Made by a program: the position numbers and the translations under genes
Source: Pictodentalium vernedei
Taxonomy: Eukaryota > Mollusca > Scaphopoda > Dentaliida > Dentaliidae
NCBI GenBank assembly: GCA_031216915.1
Contig: CM062297.1
Location: forward strand, 533,718,971 to 533,782,970
Length of the DNA: 64,000 nt
Direction: 5' to 3'
Notes under the pieces: model-generated
The model's database searches: none
What the model was told of the DNA's origin: nothing
What the model saw: the letters and a program-made list of their open reading frames with translations, nothing else
In this document: positions 22,116 to 33,197 of the stretch, in pieces
Layout: every line of letters begins with the position of its first letter
Position numbering within the stretch: the stretch's first letter is position 1

Positions 22116-22438
22116 GGAAAAACATAGCTGATTTATTGGATATTTGTCATAAGGATGAAGTTAGAGAAGTAGGATGGTGTCTCATATGTATCATCTTTGC
22201 TTCATCAGTTATGCCAACTATATAAATGACAGAAGGTCTGTAACCTCTTTGAGGCTCATTGAGGAAATCTAAAAATAACAGTTTATTATATGCTAGCCTG
22301 TGAATTGTTGCACATTATCTAAAAGATATTTCTCAATATCCATTGATCATTGACTCGATGGATATCGAGAAATATCCCTCAATAGCTTCCTAATTGATGT
22401 CACACTTCCAGTGGTAAAAAGCATCTACTTTTTTTCAG

Positions 22439-22548
22439 GAACTTTTGTTTGCTCTGAAGATTTTCAACTACTTCTTCACCACTGTGTTTATTTTAGAAGC
22501 TGCTATGAAAATTGTAGCATTAGGATTTTTACGATATCTACATGACAG
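22439..22548 (+). CDS. Cav3: T-type calcium channel exon: segment IVS2
   Basis: A 110-bp internal exon between 'ttttttcag' and 'gtaggt', following a 13.3-kb intron. It is in phase with the previous exon and reads ELLFALKIFNYFFTTVF then ILEAAMKIVALGFLRYLHD, with the last Arg codon split as AG|G into the next exon. This is the S2 helix plus the short intracellular loop; the acidic residue in 'FILEAA' sits where S2 carries the charge-transfer-centre acid in voltage sensors. The exon is too short for a simple ORF scan and was found by reading forward from the IVS1 exon. The preceding intron is inflated by an Ngaro fossil, a SINE, a Penelope-like element and a 2.9-kb tandem cassette. Confidence 0.92.
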
Positions 22549-23115
22549 GTAGGTGCTTCAAACAGTTTTTGTCTTTTTAAATTGCTAATATTATTGAAAT
22601 TCTCCTGTATAATTCATTACAAACTGAGATTCCAGACTGAAGATCTTAGATGAGAAATGTTTTAGTACAACTCTTGACATTTCTAATCAGAAATGAAAAG
22701 GTTTCTTACTTTTATGGAATTCCATATTTTCAAATTTTTCAAGGTGGTCTTGTTTTTGGCTACAAATTGCATCTAGGGTCAATGTTTGTTTTTTTGTTTA
22801 AATACATGTGAAAATGGTAGCTTACCATTTGTTTTTTTAAGTTATTTTGAGATTTTTTTATCTTATAAGAATAAACATGAATCAGAGAATTGCTTGGTCT
22901 GCAGATGTATTTGCTATAAAGGATGGTATGGAGAACAATTAAAAGCGGCAACGAGCTGATTCATTGAAGAAAACATTAATTTTTTTTCTGCATACCTCAG
23001 AACACTGGATGTTTCTGGAGTTGCTATGTGTAGCTGGTGAAGAGATAGGACAAGATATGCATGCTTGGTGAACTGTTGGAGGTGCTCTTAATATGCATGG
23101 GTAGTTGTAACATGT
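22549..23115. other. Intron sequence without recognised elements
   Basis: AT-rich. No repeats or frames of interest. Confidence 0.35.
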
Positions 23116-23390
23116 TTAACCCAGGCCTATAGGGATCAGGCTTGGTTAATTTCATTCATTTGAGTCATATTTTTTCAAACTTTTGTAACTTTTTGTCCCT
23201 GTAGCAAAAAATATTTTCCTGAATTTATTTTCAGAACATATGTTATGACCCATCACTGGATGTGATCCATGGACTCATTCCATTGAGGGGTCATAAGTTA
23301 TGATTTGGAACAAAAATTGGAAAAAAATAACAGCACTGGAATGACAATGACTGTGTATTGATTTTACTGATGTATTAAGTAAAGGATTAA
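23116..23390. mobile_element. Decayed family-P MITE
   Basis: Starts near 'tttaacccagg' and ends 'aagtaaaggattaa'. The hairpin is 'gttatgacccatcactgga' against 'tccattgaggggtcataag'. Confidence 0.55.
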
Positions 23391-23394
23391 AGTG

Positions 23395-23745
23395 CTGAAT
23401 GCATTTTTAGGATTTGCACTCAATCCTTGTGCAAGACACTTAATCCCAATTGCTTACATGGATGCTGTGTACTAAGGTTTACTGCATGACAATGTTGCAC
23501 TGGCCCTCAACTGCTGCTGACTATGCTTGTGCCAGGTTAGTAAGTTGGAAAGTGACAGTTGCTTTCCACTACTCAGTGGTTCTACCCAGGTACTCTGACT
23601 TCTGACACTCATATAAAACTGTCCAACATGACATGACCCTGGCCTTTGAAAGTTTCACTAAACTTTGATAAACAAACAAACAACAAACAAACAAACAAAC
23701 AAACAAACAAACAAACAAACAAACAAACAAACAAACAAACATCAT
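23395..23745 (+). mobile_element. tRNA-SINE family 1 copy with (AAAC)n tail
   Basis: The 5' tRNA part is missing. The body has 'gtgcaagacacttaatccca', 'gctgtgtactaagg', 'tggttctacccaggtactctg' and 'tgaccctggcc'. The tail is an expanded 'aaac' microsatellite at about 23671-23740. The tail differs from those of the other copies (TAAA or A-rich). Confidence 0.75.
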
Positions 23746-23789
23746 TACATCATAATGGACACTGACATACCTATCTTTACCATCATTGT

Positions 23790-24060
23790 AAAATTAATTT
23801 TGGCTGGAGGAAGTTGAGTGGTGGAGGGGCTAGTGCACCGAAGAATCAGGCCAAACACTTAATTTTTAAACTTCTCCCAACCTCCAGAATTAAGCCAAAT
23901 AACAGAAAACTAGAGTCCTGCATGGTACTCCATAGATTGACTACTGCACATGCACAGAAGTCGAGGAAGTGCTGTCCTATCCCACAAAATAACCATTCTT
24001 TTGTTTGTCCTCTGTGTTTACAGTTTTCTGTTACACCCACTCCTAAAATTTCAGAGTTGC
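23790..24060. repeat. Dispersed repeat (family S), copy 1
   Basis: Shares 'gtcctg.atggtactccata', 'acatgcacaga' and 'aggaagtgc' in order with 52190-52372. Non-coding; type unknown. Confidence 0.5.
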
Positions 24061-24064
24061 AGTA

Positions 24065-25200
24065 AGCCTACAATAAAGTGGAAACCTGGTCGCGCTAATA
24101 ACGCACTATTTGGGCGATATTTGCATCACATTCGTATCTGAATATCGCGATATTTTTATAGGAATAATGCGTCAGTTGGTCGTGATTTGGCCGGTCGATC
24201 GCGCTAAGATGATGAAGCCTCAAAGAACAAGTTGCAAACAGTACAAAGGTACATATTTAAAAACAACACATGATTAATTATTAACAGTAATCATTTCAGT
24301 TAAAGAAAGCACAAAGAATTATTGAAGTCAGATCATTGCTAAACTGTAAACAAACATAAACACTCAAACAATTGTTAACAACGATCATTTGAATGCAATT
24401 ACAAAACAAACAAGTACACAGAGACATATTTTAATAAGCACAAAGCTAAAAAGCAATCCTGAAATTGACCACAGTATTTTCAAGTCAGTTCATCCGTTCA
24501 TAGTGCAGGATGGACATATTCTTGCTTATGTGTATATAATTCTGAATAATTTTTGAATATTACGGATTATGAAGGATATTTTCCACTGTGGAATTTAATC
24601 CAAACAAACATGTAAGTACTTCATATTTTGTTAAAATTTATAATAGATATTTTAAAATGTGTCCAAAATCTATCGCACACATATTAATAATACAACTGAA
24701 CTAATTTTGCATTCACAAATATTTCTATTTCATTTTACATCACCCCAATTCATAAATGATAACATCGTTGTCGAACATGATAGGCAGACTCCCCCCTCTC
24801 CCTTTCACTTTAAAGATTGAGAGCTTTATATTTATAAAAGTTTAAACCGCAATTATGTAAACATACTCTTGAGGGCACTCGTGAAGCTGGGGTAGGCCAA
24901 GGGAAATCCGAGCTTTAATTACACCGACATCAACAAATACATCGACTATGTCCGTTCGTTTAACATAAAAAGCTTTGCATGACTCAAATCATCCATATTA
25001 TTATACATGTAAGTATTCGCTCCTCTTCTTCTTTTCATCCAAAAAATTCTGAACGATAGTTATGAAAATATCGCGCTATGTGCGTGTTTGTCTTGCGATA
25101 TTCGCCACAACATGTTGAAAATATCGCATTAATGCTATAGGAATATTGCCAAAACAAGGGCGCTAATATGGTGTCACTAACAAAAGAATAACGCCTAATG
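24065..25200. mobile_element. Possible DNA transposon with long inverted ends
   Basis: The left end 'gtggaaacctggtcgcgctaa' with 'gcgatatttttataggaataa' has an inverted partner at right ('ttattcctatag', 'gcgatatttt', 'ttagcgcccttg' when read backwards from about 25170). The inner ~900 bp is AT-rich without coding frames. Superfamily not assignable; no clear target duplication. Confidence 0.45.
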
Positions 25201-25480
25201 GTATACTTTGTTATTGGCTGTACTTTATGAAGGCTCAGACACTCTGTCAACAGGAATGATTGTTGCCTACCACAATATCTTTTTGATGGGTTTACTGTGA
25301 TAAACAAATTCTGCTGTACTGTACAATGGGGTCTGATAACCAATGCCTGGGATAAAAGTACTCTAAAGTGAGAAGCATAGGTATAAATGATTGGCTAAAC
25401 TTGACTGCAAACCTATGTTGTGGTCATGATATAACCATAGATGCTTAAAATGACCTTGAATGCAAATAAATAAATAAAAA
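25190..25480. repeat. Family R dispersed repeat, copy 2
   Basis: Contains 'ctgataaccaatgcctggga', 'atgattggctaaacttgac' and 'gtggtcatgatataacc' in the same order as copy 1 at 5440. Confidence 0.5.
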
Positions 25481-25973
25481 TTTCTTTTGGTGAGTGTTAG
25501 AGGTGGTGGCAAATGGCTCATACATTCCAATATTTTTGGGCCCCTATATGTATGCTTATTGCACAGAAAGTATTAACTCCTTGTATGTTGCCGACTGATA
25601 TTCCTGCCCAGGACAGAAAATCTCCTGCCACTGAAATAAGTATAATTTCAGGAACATTTAATCAAAGTCCCCGCCGTAAATTGAATGGATTTTTTCTCCA
25701 ATGATTTCTTGAGATAAATGTAGATGAATTTTTCATCAAATCTAGTTATAGCTGTTTTATGGCAGTCATGACTAGATTTGACAAAAAATATCTTGAGAAT
25801 ACTCAGTAGGTAAAGAGTTAGTTAATCATAACAATTAATAGAATGTATAACTTGAAAGCAATCATCAAAACTCCTTACCTCTGCAATCAGCCTGATTCAC
25901 CTATCATTATACCCCCAAAATTGTTTTCTATGTTTAAATTGTTTCAATAATTGTGATTTATTTATTTTTACAG

Positions 25974-26104
25974 GTGGAATCAGCTTGATATGCTGATTGT
26001 CATTCTCTCTGTTATTGGTATTGTTCTTGAAGAAATGAAATCAAATGTCATTCCAATTAACCCAACTATCATCCGTGTGATGAGAGTCCTCCGTATTGCT
26101 CGAG
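25974..26104 (+). CDS. Cav3: T-type calcium channel exon: segments IVS3 and most of S4
   Basis: A 131-bp exon between 'ttttacag' and 'gtgagt'. Its first base completes the split Arg codon. The peptide reads [20 protein letters not shown] (S3), then [23 protein letters not shown]. Arginines at every third residue in '[12 protein letters not shown]' are the S4 gating charges. 'PINPTIIR' and 'WNQLD' are near-invariant in Cav3 repeat IV, so this exon is diagnostic for the T-type family rather than L- or N-type channels. The last base begins the Val codon completed by the next exon. A hAT-like repeat with an expanded minisatellite begins about 110 bp into the following intron. Confidence 0.95.
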
Positions 26105-26269
26105 GTGAGTGATTATTTTAGTTTTGAGCAACTCCAAAACTGTACACTCTGTGTTAAATGAGATTTTTTTTTCACTCTTGTTTTCAAATATTTTATGTGA
26201 ATAGCATTATTGCTTTAGCCCTGTAAATCTCATATTTTGGATCACTTCAAATCTCAAATTGAATCAGGC

Positions 26270-26575
26270 AAAGCATTTCAAATCAAATCGAATGTCAAAT
26301 CAAATGTCAAATCAAATTTCAAATTGAATCTCAAATCAAATCTCAAATCGAATCTCAAATCAAATCTCAAATCGAATCTCAAATCAAATTGAAAATCAAA
26401 TCTTAATCAAATCTCAAATCAAATCTCAAATCAAATCTTAATCAAATCTCATATCAAATCGCAAATCAAATCGCAAATCAAATCTCAAATCAAATCGCAA
26501 ATCAAATCGCAAATCAGATCTCAAATCAAATCACAAATCAAATCGCAAATCAAATCAAATCTCAAATCGAATCCC
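26270..26575. repeat. Minisatellite of 'caaatctcaaat'-type units
   Basis: About thirty 10-bp steps of 'tctcaaatcaaa', 'tctcaaatcgaa' and 'tcgcaaatcaaa', with a tendency for 20-bp alternation. The sister element at 5880-5960 has only a few such steps, so the array expanded after insertion. Confidence 0.85.
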
Positions 26576-26830
26576 ACCACTTTTCAAGTTGTAGAAATTG
26601 CACTTTCTTATACCTGTGGAATATAGAAAATTTTGCCACTCAAGTATTGTATTCAACAACAATTCATCTGTTTAGTAAATCAGTTAAAAAAAGCAAAATA
26701 TTCCAGAAATTAAATCAAAGTACAGTCTTTCGTTTTTGAGGTGAGCTGTCGCTGTTGTGCACCATTACACCTGCAATTTTTACTTTTTGCGAGTAGACAA
26801 TACAGTGCCTTGGTTACACCTAGCAAGCAA

Positions 26831-27045
26831 TTAACCCTTACCAAACAAATCAGCATCTGCTGCATAATATACAAATTGTGTAGTTGAACATTTTTTTTTA
26901 AAATTCAACAAAACCATATCATGTGACTCCTCATTGGAACGAGCTTGTCGATATAGTTTTGTTGAAATTTTGTGGTGGGGGGGGGGGGGGGAGGGAATTA
27001 AAATAATAAATTTTTGTATCAGGTATTTTCTTGTAAAGCATTAAA
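26831..27045. mobile_element. TTAA MITE, family P subtype 2, decayed
   Basis: Starts 'ttaacccttaccaaac'. The core 'caacaaaaccatatcatgtgac' matches the copy at 32242-32490, not the 2739 type. A G homopolymer (about 26977-26990) sits in its second half. Confidence 0.6.
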
Positions 27046-28044
27046 ATCTTTTCGTGGAAAATAGGTCAGATAATACAATGTGTGCACAAAAATATGGACA
27101 ATACACCGTGAATTATAAGCTGTTGCATTTCAAGACTTCAAACTAATCAAACTTCATTTTCTTAGAATATTAGTTCACAAACAACAAAATTCAACAAACT
27201 TCAAAGGCCTGTAATGCTACTTATTGTTTTTTCACTCATATATTCTATGGAGAATTATCTGATTGATTTACAATTGCTCCATTGAAGTTGCATTTCATGT
27301 ATTATGCTGAACTAAAAAAAAAATTGATTAATGCTGCAAAAAGCTTATTTAAAAAATTGGGTAATTTTTTTTGAACCCCTATTTCCTTTGCACCAGTGGA
27401 GAGAACAGTGTGCCAATGTTCATTGATGTTTTTGGGAGGACTCAACAACAGTGTGCTTCACTTCAAATGGTAGTGGGCATTGTACATTTTCAAAATCAAA
27501 AAACTGTCAAAGTAGTTTCTGAAGCGGAACCTCTCCTCAAGGGATCTGATGGAGATACTTGGTAGGATTTTGAGAACATCTTGACTATTCCAAAATTCCC
27601 AAATTTGTGCCATTCGAATCAAATTGAAACATTTCACTGGGCGGATTTTGAATCAATTGAAATTTCAATGCTTTGCAAGATGCTAATTGTTGAATATGTC
27701 CAAATGACTTACAGCCGATTAGAGTACATGTCAAGATTATGAAGATTTAACAAGTTCTGATAAGAATACATAAATGTAAAGTTGAGCAATGTGATAATTC
27801 CTTTACTTAAAATCATTCTTCTATTTGTGATGTCTGTAAACTTTGCTAGGGAGAAAAAATTGGAAAACCTCCAGTCATTAAACACTGGAGGTATGTTCAT
27901 TTCCATCATATACCGCCAGATAGCACTGAGTTTAGTTTAATTTTACTACCATCTAAGAAATTTGTGTCTAACAGTTTCATTATATTTTTATAAAGAGCCC
28001 TTACTTACTTAACAGTTTCATTATATTTTATAAAGAGCCCTTAC
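27046..28044. other. Intron remainder
   Basis: Apart from the right arm of the hAT-like copy, only AT-rich DNA and a duplicated 'tttcattatattttataaagagcccttactta' block at about 27974-28045. Confidence 0.4.
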
Positions 28045-28284
28045 TTAACCATTTAGCAAACATAATGGCCATATCATGCCAATGTTATTCTAAAAAATTG
28101 CCATTTAAATTTGATTTATTTTATATTTTTTCCATCAAAGACCTAGCTTACAGTTTAAACTAGAAGTCCTTTCCTGAGCTATGCACTTATCTTGACATAA
28201 TTTCACATAGGAATTGCATAAAATTTCCCCTTTGAATAGCATCCAAAGCACATCAGATTTACTTGGTTACTGATAGCAAGCAAA

Positions 28285-28357
28285 GCACAAGCAATGTTTC
28301 AGCCAATGGAATTCTGGATTGAACCCAGAGGTCCATTGGATGAAACATTGCTTGTGC
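28285..28357. repeat. Hairpin, 'gcacaagcaatgtttca' arms
   Basis: 'gcacaagcaatgtttc..ccaatgga' is mirrored by 'tccattggatgaaacattgcttgtgc' across a ~20-bp loop. Probably the core of a MITE. Lies in the intron before the IVS5 exon. Confidence 0.6.
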
Positions 28358-28432
28358 ATAGGGCATATGCACATAATTTGATAGCCTTACTATCATCATA
28401 GTACACAGATCAAGACTGGTGTGCTATTTGCA

Positions 28433-28636
28433 GGCAATTCCTGAGAGAACTTCAATTTTTAACTGTAGGACACCTCATTGGAATGATCTTGTTGGGGTTA
28501 GGGAGTCTTATAGGACACCTCAGTGGATAATCTTGTAGGGAGGCATAAGCTTGTTTGACTCAAAATGAAAATTTTGTATCCATTCTGGATTCTATTTTGG
28601 AAGTGTCATCCACTATTTGTGTCAGGTAAAGGGTTA
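28433..28636. mobile_element. Decayed family-P MITE end next to a splice acceptor
   Basis: Keeps 'gacacctcattggaatgatctt' and the right terminus 'gtcaggtaaagggttaa'. The TTAA end at 28633-28636 is 25 bp before the exon that starts at 28662. The left end is unclear. Confidence 0.6.
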
Positions 28637-28661
28637 ATATGCACTATTTTCCTATTTTCAG

Positions 28662-28811
28662 TTCTGAAATTATTAAAAATGGCGAAGGGGATACGTGCCT
28701 TGTTAGATACTGTGATACAAGCTTTACCTCAAGTGGGTAACTTGGGGTTGCTGTTCTTTCTACTTTTCTTCATATTCGCTGCCCTTGGAGTGGAGTTGTT
28801 TGGACGACTTG
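28662..28811 (+). CDS. Cav3: T-type calcium channel exon: end of IVS4, S4-S5 linker and S5
   Basis: A 150-bp exon between 'cctattttcag' and 'gtaagt'. It reads [20 protein letters not shown], then [20 protein letters not shown], then [10 protein letters not shown]. The first part closes S4 with its lower Lys/Arg charges and forms the S4-S5 linker that couples the sensor to the gate. The second is the S5 pore helix, with the conserved 'GVELFG' at its outer end. Residues match Cav3 repeat IV nearly one to one. The acceptor is unusual: a decayed TTAA-flanked MITE ends at 28636, only 25 bp upstream, so part of the branch-point region may come from the MITE. An ATG at 28565 opens a longer frame, but that is intron read-through. 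Confidence 0.95.
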
Positions 28812-29949
28812 GTAAGTTTGCATATCTTATAGCATAAGTTCTGATTTCAGCTCAGGTAAATATTTGGCTTTAGAACAGGATTTTATCACATAGATATTGG
28901 CCAGCCTTCTTCACAAAAACAGTTACCAGAGCCTTTGACTGTCATTATCTCTTAACTATTTATCAACCAATCTTATGAGCATTAATGTATTATTGAGTAA
29001 ATGATTGTAATCAAAGTATATAATAAGTATTATATTAAAATTTCTATATTTTCTCCAGTAAAACCATAATACATTGGACACTAGAACCCTTCTGGTTCTG
29101 ATATATCTGAACAGCAAAGTTTTGATATTTCTAAGCTCAGACTGGTGAAGAGAACACCATAAATTTTTTTCTCATGAAATATTGAAGAAAATTCATACCT
29201 GTGACCTGTCATTAGCAATTGTCTCTGGACATCTGCAGAGTTATCTCTCCCCTTTTTCGTAGCATTTGCTTGTTGCAGAGAATGAACAAACCACAATATT
29301 AAGGATAATTCTTTTTCCAAAATGAAATGGTGAACTCAAATTATCCCCAAATCCATTTTATTGTGGGTCTTAAAAAATCTTTGGAGAAGTTTTAATTGGA
29401 AGTTTTTTGACAGTATTATTTTGTAGGCTCAGCTATACAAATAGTATGAAGGACTCTATTTTAAACATCTGTAGAACTCTGACAACTCCATGGCTTAAAA
29501 ATAACAACTTAAAATCATGTCAGGACATTTGATTTTATCAAGGTTTTGTACTTATTAACTGTCTCATTAACTGACTTCAAGTGAAATTTGACTGAAAATA
29601 CCTTTTTTTTGCTAAATTTTCTTCCACACTTACTACAGTATCTTGTGTCGGTATTAGTTTATTCTTGCCTCTGCCCAGAAACAATTGCTCAAGTTATATG
29701 ATTTTTTTGTAACCAATATGTAAACAATGGATGTCAGAACAACAACAAAGTAGTTTTGGAGATGGGTTGAATCTTCAAGCTTTTAGACAATGAAGTTTGT
29801 GTATGCAAGTCTTTGATGTTTTTAGTTAAAGGAAATATTATTCTACATGCAGGGTTACATAATACCAAAGATGACATGGTTTGGCTTGGTTTATTTCTGT
29901 GAAAGTGTTTTTATTAATGAGTCTTTTGATTATGTTATTTTCTTTTCAG
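28812..29949. other. Intron between S5 and pore-loop exons
   Basis: AT-rich, with no element recognised. Confidence 0.4.
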
Positions 29950-30071
29950 AGTGTTCCGAGATGCATCCCTGTGAAGGACTTGATGACCATGCACATTTCA
30001 GGGACTTTGGTATGGCATTTTTAACGCTGTTCCGAGTAGCAACAGGGGATAACTGGAATGGGATTATGAAG
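29950..30071 (+). CDS. Cav3: T-type calcium channel exon: IVS5-P loop and selectivity-filter Asp
   Basis: A 122-bp exon between 'tcttttcag' and 'gtaatc', joined in phase to the S5 exon through a split Glu codon. The peptide [41 protein letters not shown] contains the two-Cys extracellular turret typical of Cav3 and the pore loop. The Asp of 'TGDNW' is the repeat-IV member of the EEDD filter that defines T-type channels; high-voltage-activated channels have Glu here. The donor is a weaker 'gtaatc', but phase is maintained (ends after Met-Lys). The frame upstream of 29950 is intron read-through. Confidence 0.95.
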
Positions 30072-30454
30072 GTAATCTACTTAAATGCATATCTGTATTT
30101 CTTGATGCTAAACTGTATTCACTTAGGTCAGTTGAAGGGTTTGTTCTGTGAAATACTATTGGTGCAAGCCAGAATATTTTACTTTTGTTCCATGTTGCTA
30201 CTATCAGTGTGAAATTACAAAACAGTTTTATCATTTACCATAGCCACAGTTCATGAAACAGTACATCATAAGAAAATGTATGGTTTTAAAGATTCAAGTT
30301 TGCATCACTTTGCAGTTTTTTACAATAGTTTAAAAGGTATTAAATAAATATACCCCTACAAATAAGAGCAATTATGTTTTCAATGATTTCCTGAACATAT
30401 TAAATTTTTCTTCAAGAATATAACACCAAACCCCTCAGGAATAGACACTGAACA

Positions 30455-30985
30455 GTTGGGTAAATTACACACACTAAAACCAAGAACTTAGTTTTCTGCA
30501 AACTTTCTAAATCATACTTTTCCTAGGATGTGGAACACACTAGAACCATCTGTTCAAAATTATTCCAGATCATTATTCAAAAAGTCTCTAATGGAGCAAT
30601 TCTTGAATTTGTCCTCTCTTTACGTGAGCTGTAATAATCCAGTTTGCCCCGACTGTAGATCCTAGCTTTATAATCTCATCCTTATCTATTAACTGCCCCT
30701 AGATTGTTTCATTTTCTAAAAATGATGAAAATTATTTTATTTATATGGATAGAACCATCTCAAAAATTAATCTTCCACTTATTTTTTCTTCATTAACATG
30801 CAAGCTGTTGTCAGGATTTGGGTTTTTTTTTTGTTGGGAATGGCAGGAAGACAGCCCTAGTGGCTATGCCATCTCCATATAGTGCAACCATGTATTTGAG
30901 ATAATTGTATGTTGCTGTCTTTAGTTTGTATTTGTATGCGTGTTGTACTACGAAATAAAATCATTCATTCATTCATTCAAATTAA
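30455..30985 (+). mobile_element. 3' end of a LINE, relic
   Basis: A short coding remnant reads FPRMWNTLEPSVQNYSRSLF, then KKSLMEQFLNLSSLY, the usual C-terminus of Jockey/CR1/L2-like LINE ORF2. It is followed by an untranslated tail ending 'gaaataaaatcattcattc' with an ATTC microsatellite (30958-30980). Strongly 5'-truncated. Confidence 0.6.
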
Positions 30986-31387
30986 CTGGTTGAGTGCTGA
31001 ATTATTTTTCAAAGGTGATGTGTAACGTGTATTGTATTTCAAAGATTCTATTGCTGCCATCAAGAGGAGCCTTAGTTTAGCAGAGTTTGTTCATAAATAA
31101 TTGATTTTTCAAAATTTAGGCATTCTCCAATAAATTGTAACAAAGCAAATTTATATAAACATTTTTTGCTCTACTGCTGAGCAGACATGAAGCTTATGCA
31201 TACAGTGTAAAGCCACTAAAGTGGCTTTCTGTTAAGCCATAACTGCTCTACGATAGTCATGACTCAAATTTATGAAAAATTCAAGAAAATATTTGATGGA
31301 TTAAAAGTTAAACATTATAACATAATAGGTGAGGAACAAATTTTTCCAATTTCCTTTCCATTAAAAAAACCCCAGTTCCTTATTTTT

Positions 31388-33145
31388 AGCTTAACGTGAC
31401 AAAGTCAAGCTAAGATATTGTCATGGTGCATGTGGATGTCTGTGAATATGTTTGTCTGTACATCTGTTCACAATTTGTTCATCACTGACTACAGTGGGCA
31501 GTTCTTTTCTGTTCATCACCAAACTTCATATGCATGTTCATGTTCATGCCCAGAGGAAAACATCCCATCATGGTCACATTTGGCTGCCCACAATGGCCAC
31601 CCCAGCAGCCATTTTTGATTTTTCGGCATTGTGCATCAGTTTTCTTGAAACTTGGCAGGTTGACTAGTATGATGAGTAGATGAGAACAACATATTCTGGT
31701 CATGATTGACCACCCATAATGGCCACCATAGCAGCCATCTTGTATTTCTTCAGCACACCCAGCAGGTTGCATTTATGCAGCAATTTTGTAGAAATTTGTC
31801 AGGATGACTTAGTTTGGTGAGTAGATGAGAATGTCTAAAGTTTCTCATGGTTGGCTGCACACAATGGCTACCACATGCAATGGCCACCACAGCAGCCATT
31901 TTATTTTACTTCAGCACAGCCAACAGGTTGCATTTATGCATCAATTTTGATGAAATTTCGCAGGGGGGGCTTAGTATGATGAGTAGGTGAGAACGTCCTC
32001 TTTTGGTAATAGGTTGGCCTGCCATAATGGCTGCCTGGAGAGTCATCAAGGATTTCTTCAGAACACTCTGCAGGTAACTTTATGCATAAGTTCTCTTGAA
32101 ACTCAGTAGGACGTGTTTGTATGATGAGTAGATGAGAACATCCTATTTTGGTTGCAGTTGATAGCCTGGACCTCAATGGCTGCCACAGCAAACATCTTTC
32201 ATTTCTCCAGCACAGGCTTTGGCTTGCATTTATGCATCACTTTAACCCTTTACCCATGAATCGCCTGCATCCGTCTGCGTAATATGCAAATTCAGCAGTT
32301 GAAAAAACATTATATTTGCTAAAAATTTCAACAAATCCATATCATGTGACCCCTCATTGGAACGAGCTCGTCGAGCACGTTCCAACGAGGGGTCACATGA
32401 TATGGTTTTGTTGAATTTTTTTGAAAAATTTAAAAAAATAGTATTTAAAATAATAAATTTTGATATTGTCTGTGTTGGGTAATGGGTTAATAGAAATTTT
32501 GCAGGGTGACTTAGTATGATGAGTAGATGAGTATGTCTTATTTTAGTAATGTTTGGCTACCCATAATGGCAGCCACAGCAATCATCATGGATTCCATCAA
32601 AACACCCTGTATATTGCATTTATTCATCAGTTTTCTTGAAGTTTGGCAGGATGACTTAGTATGACAAGTAGATAAGAATGTTGTATGTTTGTCATGGTCA
32701 GCTACACAGAATGGCTGCCACAACAGCCATCTTGGATTTCTTCAACACACCCTGTAGGCTGCATTTGTGATCAGTTTTATTGAAATCTGGCAAGATGACT
32801 TAGAATGATGAGTCATTTCAGTCTGTGTGTGTCACGCTCAGTGGCCACCAATGCAGTTATCTTTGATTTCTTCGGCACATCTTACCGGTTGCATTTATGG
32901 ATCAGTTGACTTCAAACTGTGCAGGATGACTAGATATGATGAGAATGTTAATTCCATCACAGTTGGCTTCCTAGAAGGGTCATATTATTTTTATTTTTTA
33001 AGTTTGTTTCTCATAAATAACAAAAAGTCAATAATTATAACAAAATTTACTTGAATGCAATATTTTAAGTAATAATGACATTGATTTCATATATGCCACA
33101 TAGTCGAGGTAAGCTATAGTGTCATTTACACTCTCCTTGTATAAA
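31388..33145. repeat. Cassette C: eight ~145-bp units, with a nested MITE
   Basis: The head is 'agcttaacgtgacaaagtcaa'. Units are marked by 'tatgatgagtagatgaga' at about 31669, 31817, 31977, 32122, 32517, 32662, 32806 and 32937; the 395-bp gap equals one unit plus the MITE at 32242-32490. The tail is 'aagctatagtgtcatttacac'. The head, the tail and the unit ('gatgagaacgtcc...tggt...aggatgact') are homologous to cassette E at 52373-53520. Confidence 0.82.
32242..32490. mobile_element. Palindromic TTAA MITE, family P subtype 2, intact
   Basis: TTAA both ends; termini 'ttaaccctttaccc' and 'gggtaatgggttaa'. The centre 'cattggaacgagctcgtcga' is palindromic, with 'ccatatcatgtgacccct' arms. It splits a repeat unit of cassette C: removing it restores the unit spacing. 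Confidence 0.85.
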
Positions 33146-33197
33146 GAAGCATGTGATAATATTGGAAATGAAGTTTTGATTATTTTTTTTTATGCAG

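Larger units (their letters stand above)
26217..27684. mobile_element. Older hAT-like copy with minisatellite and nested MITE
   Basis: The left part 'agccctgtaaatctcatatt' and right part 'caatgctttgcaagatgct' align to the ends of 5858-6558. Inner landmarks 'cttttcaagttgtagaaattgcac' (after 26580) and 'gaagcggaacctct' (about 27520) are in the same order. Flanks show only a weak 8-bp match ('tattgctt' / 'aattgttg'). It holds a minisatellite (26270-26575) and a MITE (26831-27045), making it about twice as long as its relative. Confidence 0.65.

Noticed and set aside
25513-25704. 63-codon frame between the S2 and S3 exons
   Set aside because: It does not fit the channel sequence, since IVS2 and IVS3 join directly through a split Arg codon, and it has no splice sites in phase.
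28565-28661. ATG-initiated extension upstream of the IVS4-S5 exon
   Set aside because: It reads through MITE-derived intron and the 'ttttcag' acceptor; the phase from the previous exon demands splicing at 28662.
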